In this document: piece by piece, positions 23,486 through 27,438 of the stretch
Numbering within the stretch: position 1 is the first letter of the stretch
Layout of the letters: each line of letters opens with the position of its first letter
NCBI GenBank assembly: GCA_016712445.1
Contig: JADJRB010000011.1
Span: 1 to 27,438 of the forward strand
DNA from: Acidobacteriota bacterium
GTDB taxonomy: Bacteria; Pseudomonadota; Alphaproteobacteria; Caulobacterales; Hyphomonadaceae
Reading direction: 5' to 3'
DNA: 27,438 bases
Made by a program: the position numbers and the translations under genes
Notes under the pieces: generated by a model
Seen by the model: only the letters and a program-made list of their open reading frames with translations
Database searches by the model: none
Told to the model about the DNA's origin: nothing

Positions 23486-23683
23486 TCGTCGTCTCCCCAC
23501 GGAAGCGGGCACGAGCGCCCGGAACGTGCCGGCTCACCGTCGAGCAGTTGCGGGCAGTCCGGATGGATGCACTCACCGTCACTGCGCGCAGCGCGGCAGC
23601 GCTCCTCGTCCTTTGCTATAGCTGCCGCAACCTTACCCCGCAAGCGGGTTGTAGTGGATCGACGGATCGAGACACGCGATCAC
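23482..23683 (-). CDS. Small Cys/Pro-rich protein, one frameshift
   Basis: GTG 23683 overlaps the upstream TGA. The first frame reads VIACLDPSIHYNPLAG then stops at TAA; skipping one base near 23635 gives KVAAAIAKDEERCRAARSDG, then ECIHPDCPQLLDGEPARSG and RSCPLPWGDDE with stop at 23484-23482. The CxHPDCP...C end is a pattern I associate with a small phage protein family of unknown role. About 65 residues after repair. The downstream ATG overlaps its stop. Confidence 0.5.
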
Positions 23684-23907
23684 CAGTTTGCCAGCGTGCA
23701 CATCGCGATCGGGTCCCATAGTTCGTGTAGCTTCACGAAGACTGCACGCACATCCGCCAGCGCCTCGCGCAGCCGGTCCCGCTCAGCCTCCGCCGCCTCG
23801 GCTCGTTGGGCCATCAACAACCACGTCGCGGCACGGGCGCGGATGGCTTCCATATCCTCCTGCAATTCGTTCTCGTCGATCTTGCACTGCTCGTGTTCGT
23901 CCATCAT
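23680..23907 (-). CDS. 75-residue coiled-coil protein
   Basis: ATG 23907 overlaps the upstream stop (ATGA). After MMDEHEQCKIDENELQEDM the chain is one long charged helix (MEAIRARAATWLLMAQRAEA; EAERDRLREALADVRAVFV) consistent with a dimeric coiled coil. The open frame extends upstream, but that part is the antisense of the neighbouring gene. Function unknown. Confidence 0.5.
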   Translation of the reverse strand: MMDEHEQCKIDENELQEDMEAIRARAATWLLMAQRAEAAEAERDRLREALADVRAVFVKLHELWDPIAMCTLANW

Positions 23908-24220
23908 GCCCCTGGCCCTTTCTCCAACTCGACCGCGCGGCGGGTGGCGTCCACGTGGTCGGCGATCGCCTTCAGGTGGCCTTGGATCGTCGCGTTTTTC
24001 ATCGTTGCAACCATCTTGGCGTGCGCTGCCGAGTTCGCCTCCCATACGGCGTGCCAGTCGCCGGTATCGACCAGATACGCCAGCGCCTCGCACCAGGCCG
24101 GAACCTGGGAATAAAACCGCGTCTCGCCATCGGTGTTGCTCAGTGGGATGCGGAATATCTCAGTCCTCTCGACCTCGCCCGCGTCCCATGCGTTGATAGT
24201 GTCCCCGCCGCTGCCGGCAT
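23904..24220 (-). CDS. About 105-residue conserved phage protein, one frameshift near the start
   Basis: A long clean stretch reads INAWDAGEVERTEIFRIPLS, RFYSQVPAWCEALAYLVDTG, AVWEANSAAHAKMVATMKN, DHVDATRRAVELEKGPGA, stop at 23906-23904. ATG 24220, 14 bases after AAAGGAG, is in a different frame, so one base must be lost or gained around 24195-24215. Function unknown. The gene sits immediately downstream of the recombination cassette and shares its direction. Confidence 0.5.
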
Positions 24221-24252
24221 CGCTCGGATCGTCACTCCTTTCGTTGTCAAGA

Positions 24253-24679
24253 TCAGCGGCGGGGGCACTGCCTCGGTGGCGCCGAGGATGCTTGAAGCGG
24301 CTGCACGCGATACGGCGCGCGCTTAGCTTTTGTGACGGTGAGTGCGAGGTTGAGCGGCGCAGACAGGTGGCTCATGTGGCTCACTCTGATTCCGCCAATC
24401 TTGCATGCCGCCGAAGACCACCTTCGGATCGCAATATAGCGTCATCGACCGGCCGACGTATTGCGCGGCATCGACGCCCCAGCCGGCGATCATCACGCGC
24501 CGCATGCTCTTGCATGGCTTGTACGGCTTGCCGTCGTCGCCCTCGAAATGCACCGCTACCGGCTGATCCGCAGCGCCCGTGCCGGAAACCTTTGTGATCG
24601 TGATCGTGCGCGGGCCAGAAAGCAGATCGTCGGCGTTTAGCTGATCCGACTTCGGGATTACGAATTTCGACATGTCCAT
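24253..24679 (-). CDS. Conserved protein beside the exonuclease, possible recombination partner, one frameshift
   Basis: About 140 residues after repair. ATG 24679 (or the next ATG two codons on). Sequence runs SKFVIPKSDQLNADDLLSGP, then RTITITKVS...QPVAVHFEGDDGKPYKPC, KSMRRVMIAGWGVDAAQYVG, RSMTLYCDPKVVFGG. A shift near 24400 then gives IGGIRVSHMSHLSAPLNLAL, TVTKAKRAPYRVQPL. This is a beta-rich protein I recall from rhizobial-type prophages next to YqaJ-like nucleases. A single-strand-binding or annealing role is inferred only from context and fold feel. Confidence 0.55.
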
Positions 24680-24813
24680 TAGTTTGCGTCCTCGGGTCGA
24701 TGCCGTAATTGCGGAAGACGAACCTGATGCTATCTAGGATCGTGCCGCGCCACATGCCGCAGCCTTCGATGTAGTCGCCGATTTCCGCAGCCGGTCGTCA
24801 GCATGTCCGCCAT
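24665..24813 (-). CDS. Small conserved protein, one frameshift, end uncertain
   Basis: ATG 24813 gives MADMLT; after one extra base the chain reads PAAEIGDYIEGCGMWRGTIL, DSIRFVFRNYGIDPRTQT. The consistent sense and the W-R-G-T-I-L-D run suggest a real gene of about 45 residues. As given, the frame runs on into the next gene as an antisense-like tail; a base change near 24680 giving TAATG would end it. Function unknown. Confidence 0.4.
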
Positions 24814-24822
24814 GAAATGACC

Positions 24823-25587
24823 CTAGTTGCAGGCGGGAATGTCGCATCGTCGGTATCCCCGGCGGCGCAAGAAGTCTTCGAGGTCTTCCTTCGTCTTGTC
24901 CTCAGCGAACATCAAATCACCACTTCCGTTTCTGTCTTGCGCGCGGTCGGTGAGGAACCGGCGGGCCCACTTCGGCATCGGACAACGTGTGGCGCAGTCG
25001 ATGAAGTCCTCGAACGCCTCGGCCGCTGCCAGGATCGCAGCCTGCATGGCTTCGTCGGCATCGACTCGATAAACGGCCATCGGCAACCCGCCGGAATAGC
25101 TGACGTAATCGAACCACTTGCGCCCAGACACGAGAAGGCCAGTTTGGAGTTGGAGCATCGTGCTCGCCGGGCACCTCGCCGTCGGCGATCGTCTCCCTGC
25201 AGCTACTGGCGCCGGCTGGGATCTCGATCGCCGTCATCGCCGACCAGGCCATCGGGCGAATAGCCAATCTTGAAGTCGCCGAAGTCGCGGACGATGAATC
25301 CCATCTCCCGGACGGCGTACTTCTGAGAGTACAACAGCCGCGCGATCGATCTCGTCTTCATGCCCCCGCAACGCATGTGCGTCGCTGACGTACGCCGGCT
25401 CGGCGTATCCGGTCGACCGCTGCCGGGAGCTCATACGCGTGCGCCCCGCATCTTCTCGTTCTTCGCGGGCTTCCCGTCGGCGTGATGATGGCTGCTTCAC
25501 TCCCGGAGGCCCGTGAGCATGCCGCAACGGCGGCAAACCATTCTTCCGAGATTTGCAACAAGTCGGGAGTAGTGGGTAATAGTGCAT
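24823..25587 (-). CDS. YqaJ-type recombination exonuclease, several frameshifts
   Basis: About 254 residues after repair. ATG 25587 follows GGAG by 5 bases. Pieces in family order: HYYPLLP...LLQISEEWFAA (substrate-binding N-terminus), KPAKNEKMRGARVYEL, YAEPAYVSDAHALRGHEDEI, LYSQKYAVREMGFIVRD, FKIGYSPDGLVGDDG with catalytic Asp candidate in SPDG, then MLQLQTGLLVSGRKWFDYVS and SGGLPMAVYRVDADE. YqaJ/lambda-exo family enzymes chew double-stranded ends to give 3' tails for annealing-type recombination. The catalytic EIK (E-x-K) strand falls in a frame-shifted part (GGIEIP...), so its residues need repair before they can be checked. At least four indels. Confidence 0.75.
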
Positions 25588-25805
25588 CACTTCTCCGCCT
25601 CTGAGTTGGTTAAAGGAAATGAATCCTTGCGTGCAATCGACGCGGATATCGTCGTCGTAGCTATCCGGCCGCGTGATCGCCGATGGTGTATGCCGTCTTT
25701 CGTCGTGACGGCCGGGCGCCGAAGTCGCTTCCGGCTGGCCACCGGCGACAAGCTCAAGCGTCCGCACGAACTCGGGCGGCATTTCCGGTTAATCAAGCGT
25801 GACAT
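25587..25805 (-). CDS. Possible small basic protein upstream of the exonuclease
   Basis: The frame from ATG 25805 (or TTG 25832) ends in TGA overlapping the exonuclease start (TGATG) and reads MSRLINRK, then a basic stretch and TTTISASIARKDSFPLTNS. A competing frame of the same strand reads PPEFVRTLELVAGG and DSYDDDIRVDCTQGFISFNQ. The truth may be a mixture of both with an indel. Only the translational coupling supports it. Confidence 0.3.
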   Translation of the reverse strand: MSRLINRKCRPSSCGRLSLSPVASRKRLRRPAVTTKDGIHHRRSRGRIATTTISASIARKDSFPLTNSEAEK

Positions 25806-25866
25806 GCGCTTGGCGTCGGTCGGGATTTCCAACTTTTGAGATCCGCCTCGGACGGCTTTCAGCCAA

Positions 25867-26391
25867 TCAAAGAGCCTTCCTGAGGAATTTGGAACGGAAA
25901 CCGGTACGCCCGGACAAGGTCCGCCGGTCCAGGTACGCCCCGGTCAGGTTCACCCCGGTCCAGGTCCTGCCACGGACAGGTCCGCCCGGTCCAAGTCCGC
26001 CCCGGTCGAAGTACGCCCCGGTCAGGTCCGCCACGGACAGGTTCGCCCCGGTCAGGTTCGCCCCGGTCAGGTCCGGGTCAGGTCCCCGGTCAGGTACGCC
26101 CCGGTCAGGTACGCCGGTCAGGTTCGCCCCGGTCAGGTCCGCCACGGACAGGTCCGCCCCAGTCAAGTACGCCCCGGTCAGGTCCGCCCCGCTCAGGTAC
26201 GCCCCGGTCAGGTTCGCCCCGGTCAGGAGTTCGCCCCGGTCCAAGTTCGCCCCGGTCAGGTCCGCCCCGGACAAACTCTCCCGGACAAACTCCTCCACGA
26301 CAAGGTTCACCCCGGCACCGCCCGCTTCTCGCGGCGCCACTTTCCATGCGCCGCAAGAATGGCCGGCAAGTCTGCTGGTCTTGATGGTCAT
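25867..26391 (-). CDS. Pentapeptide-repeat protein, frame-disturbed
   Basis: 174 residues. ATG 26391 overlaps the upstream stop (ATGA), with GAGGGGG 8 bases upstream. The repeats follow A(D/N)LxX with DLTGANL, GAYLSGADL, TGADLSVADLTGANL and so on, forming a right-handed quadrilateral beta-helix. Phage and plasmid members of this fold include DNA mimics that block gyrase, but most are unassigned. Two internal segments, VPDRGVPDRGPDPD and RGGLGPGGPVRGRTW, break the pattern; they are the same DNA repeat read one frame off and then restored, so paired indels are likely. Confidence 0.75.
   Translation of the reverse strand: MTIKTSRLAGHSCGAWKVAPREAGGAGVNLVVEEFVRESLSGADLTGANLDRGELLTGANLTGAYLSGADLTGAYLTGADLSVADLTGANLTGVPDRGVPDRGPDPDLTGANLTGANLSVADLTGAYFDRGGLGPGGPVRGRTWTGVNLTGAYLDRRTLSGRTGFRSKFLRKAL
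25916..26290. repeat. DNA tandem repeats of about 15 bases encoding the pentapeptide repeats
   Basis: Unit close to GGTACGCCCCGGTCA or GGTTCGCCCCGGTCA on the plus strand, repeated around twenty times with interruptions such as GCCACGGACAGGT. The unit equals five codons on the minus strand, so it is a coding repeat. The 15-base spacing breaks at a few places, for example near 26070-26115 and 25970-25990, where bases are missing or extra. Confidence 0.8.
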
Positions 26392-26534
26392 GCGCTAACC
26401 CCCTCTGCGCATCGAATGGCGATCGCCTCGATCTCGGCGTCAGGCTGCGTCAACTCAGCGAGCGCCGCAGCTTAATCCGACAGATCGGACCAACGGTGCT
26501 GCTGCGACGGCGACGCACGTGCTCTTGCGGTCAT
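26388..26534 (-). CDS. Small protein with in-frame stop, broken
   Basis: ATG 26534 gives MTARARASPSQQHRWSDLSD and then TAA (26474-26472); reading through continues in the same frame with LAELTQPDAEIEAIAIRCAE up to a TGA that overlaps the pentapeptide gene start. A base substitution error, or a real stop, may split a roughly 48-residue gene. Function unknown; low confidence. Confidence 0.3.
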
Positions 26535-26536
26535 GG

Positions 26537-26730
26537 TCAGCACTCCGCTTCCGGGTGGACATAGGCGGTAAACCAGTCGCCTTGATCTGATCCGCAACCG
26601 GCAGAGCCATAGCCATTCGAAATCGTGGGCCATGTTGTCGCCAACCATCTGCACCGCGTAGGCGATCGACCACGGGTGATCCCACAGCTGGCGACATTCG
26701 CGGGCGAAATCGGGGGTAGAATGCGCTCAT
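26537..26730 (-). CDS. Small unknown protein, two frameshifts
   Basis: ATG 26730 starts MSAFYP. Removing one C from the CCCCC run gives DFARECRQLWDHPWSIAYAV and QMVGDNMAHDFE; a second shift near 26610 gives GCGSDQGDWFTAYVHPEAEC with stop 26539-26537. About 64 residues. The homopolymer location of the first shift points to sequencing error. Function unknown; first genes of such a leftward operon are often host-takeover or regulatory peptides. Confidence 0.45.
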
Positions 26731-26881
26731 CGCCCGGCGCCCCGGAAGAAGCTCAACGCACAACCGACGATGCCGAGAGCCGCCACCCCAAACCAATTGC
26801 GATCTCAATACCCATCCCACCACTCCCGAAAAGCGCCCCGGCGAAGCTGAAGATCAACCGCGCCGGGGCAGTTGCCAGCAT
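26727..26881 (-). CDS. Possible small membrane protein (about 50 residues), one frameshift
   Basis: From ATG 26881 (or ATG 26815, which has GGGAG 7 bases upstream) the frame reads LATAPARLIFSFAGALFG and MGIEIAIGLG. Adding one G in the GGGG run near 26790 gives VAALGIVGCALSFFRGAGR and a stop overlapping the next ATG (26730). Two hydrophobic segments would result. The gene is the first of the leftward operon. Low confidence because of its size and the needed repair. Confidence 0.35.
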
Positions 26882-26919
26882 TGCGCCGGGTCAACGAGGG
26901 GATAACGCTGATGGGAGTG

Positions 26920-26948
26920 ATGTTGCGCCACACACAACAATCTGTCAA
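26920..26948 (-). promoter_or_regulatory. Leftward promoter candidate (TTGACA / CAACAT)
   Basis: On the minus strand TTGACA (26948-26943), a 17-base spacer and CAACAT (26925-26920; 3 of 6 matches to TATAAT). It points to the leftward operon. The operator-like repeat at 26921-26934 overlaps its spacer and -10, as expected for a repressed early promoter. Confidence 0.4.
26921..26934. promoter_or_regulatory. Operator-like site 1 (TGTTGCGCCACACA)
   Basis: The reverse complement, TGTGTGGCGCAACA, differs at one base from TGTGTGGCACAACA at 27023-27036, so the two form a long inverted repeat about 90 bases apart. A shorter related core, TGTTGCGC, also lies at 26978-26985. Repeated sites of this kind flanking a divergent repressor gene are typical phage operators. 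Confidence 0.4.
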
Positions 26949-27016
26949 CCGGGAATCGGCGATTGACGAAAAAGAATTGTTGCGCTGCTCCACAACGGAA
27001 GAGGGAAGCAGACTTG

Positions 27017-27266
27017 ATGTTTTGTGTGGCACAACAATTGGCCGCAAGGAAACTCAGAGAGTGGCGAGAGGCGGAAGGCCTCAAGATGGCGCAAGTCGCA
27101 GCAGGGGCTTGGGGTCCATCGGGTCAAGTGCTTCGCATCGAGCGCGGCGAAGCCGTGCCGTCGCCGAAGCTTATTGAACACGGCCCCCGCATCGAAACCG
27201 GCGGTCATGTTTCGGCCGGAAGACTTTTTCGACCTGCCCGCCATTCCTGCCGGAGACGCAACATGA
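27017..27266 (+). CDS. HTH repressor (XRE/Cro-like), one frameshift
   Basis: About 83 residues after repair. ATG 27017 follows GAGGGA; an upstream ATG at 26963 would run through the operator region. Helix-turn-helix: LAARKLREWREAEGLKMAQV, then AAGAWGPSGQVLRIERGEAV and PSPKLIE, matching the XRE pattern (W-R-E-A-x-G-L, then S-x-Q-V-x-R-I-E-x-G-x-x-x-P-S-P). After a shift near 27180 the chain continues VMFRPEDFFDLPAIPAGDAT with stop 27264-27266. A small DNA-binding regulator, divergent from the early operon, is what one expects of a phage repressor or Cro. Which of the two it is cannot be told from sequence. Confidence 0.7.
27023..27036. promoter_or_regulatory. Operator-like site 2 (TTGTG-TGG-CACAA palindrome)
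   Basis: The 13-base perfect palindrome TTGTGTGGCACAA (27022-27034) starts six bases after the start codon of the HTH gene. It shares 13 of 14 bases with inverted site 1. Its location fits autorepression of the HTH gene, but part of the sequence also codes. Confidence 0.4.
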
Positions 27267-27438
27267 CGCCGTATCCACCTCGCAGACGACCACCCGCAAG
27301 TTCCGCTGCACGCTCCTGACGTCCTGGCGCGGCGTGCGGGTTGATCTGCCGCGGCTCCTCCAGGAAGGCGACAGCCGAGAGCCGGCTTTGCGTGGTTCCG
27401 GTTGCGTCGGCGGCGTTTCGGCGATCGCCGGCATGGTT
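27263..27438 (+). CDS. Possible gene following the repressor, truncated by window end
   Basis: ATG 27263 overlaps the repressor stop (ATGA). In the given frame it stops after 18 codons, but one base away the frame reads STSQTTTRKFRCTLLTSWRG and VRVDLPRLLQEGDSREP, open to the window end or nearly so. It might be the next regulatory gene. Coupling and a plausible open frame are the only support. Confidence 0.3.

Noticed and set aside
25916..26290. Regular repeats that resemble a CRISPR array
   Set aside because: The unit is about 15 bases with no unique spacers, and translates to pentapeptide repeats.
1..27438. tRNA genes, integrase, att site, terminase, portal or single-subunit RNA polymerase
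   Set aside because: I looked for motifs and cloverleaf-like sequences on both strands and found none that I could support.

Overview
The window is almost entirely phage DNA. It looks like a temperate podovirus or prophage, or a metagenomic phage contig, from a high-GC host. The plus strand from 1 to about 10.7 kb follows the virion gene order of the T7 supergroup: major capsid, a small structural-region protein, tail tubular A (gp11-like), tail tubular B (gp12-like), gp13-like, gp14-like, gp15-like, and a gp16-like ejection protein with an N-terminal lysozyme domain. Lengths are close to the T7 proteins. An alphaproteobacterial host is only an inference, from GC content and from resemblance of the holin, endolysin and recombination genes to rhizobial-type prophage genes. 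No integrase, att site, tRNA, RNA polymerase, portal or terminase gene lies inside the window.

From 10.77 to 18.96 kb is a host-recognition and glycan-attack block. It holds a tail spike (T7 gp17-type N-terminal anchor plus pectate-lyase-like beta-helix), a 94-residue repeat protein, a 601-residue fibre-like protein, a clan-A glycoside hydrolase, a GH26 beta-mannanase-like enzyme, a 101-residue unknown and a 373-residue unknown. The clan-A enzyme, the GH26 enzyme and the 373-residue protein all begin with almost the same short peptide, MA(G)CCF(S/A)TS. I read this as a possible common docking tag, and it is the most novel-looking signal here. From 19.0 to 21.5 kb come a one-TM protein, a 3TM-type holin (frame-broken), a GH19 endolysin, two tiny ORFs and a DUF1353 protein.

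From about 26.9 kb down to 21.56 kb the minus strand carries a tightly overlapping operon (ATGA/GTGA junctions). It encodes a small membrane peptide, several unknowns, a pentapeptide-repeat protein, a YqaJ-type recombination exonuclease, a likely recombination partner, Cys-rich mini-proteins, and at the end a class II aminoacyl-tRNA-synthetase-like (GlyRS-like) catalytic core. At 27.0 kb a divergent HTH repressor gene starts on the plus strand. Between the two transcripts lie a TTGACA promoter facing left and repeated operator-like motifs, so this looks like the lysis/lysogeny switch.

Quality warning: many genes are broken by single-base shifts, concentrated at 1-4.0 kb and 19.4-27.4 kb, with three more at 7.7, 11.2 and 12.5 kb. 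Family matches continue across the breaks in the next frame, and several lie in homopolymers or GC runs, so sequencing or assembly indels are more likely than true pseudogenes. Coordinates of such genes are given for the whole gene, across the shifts.
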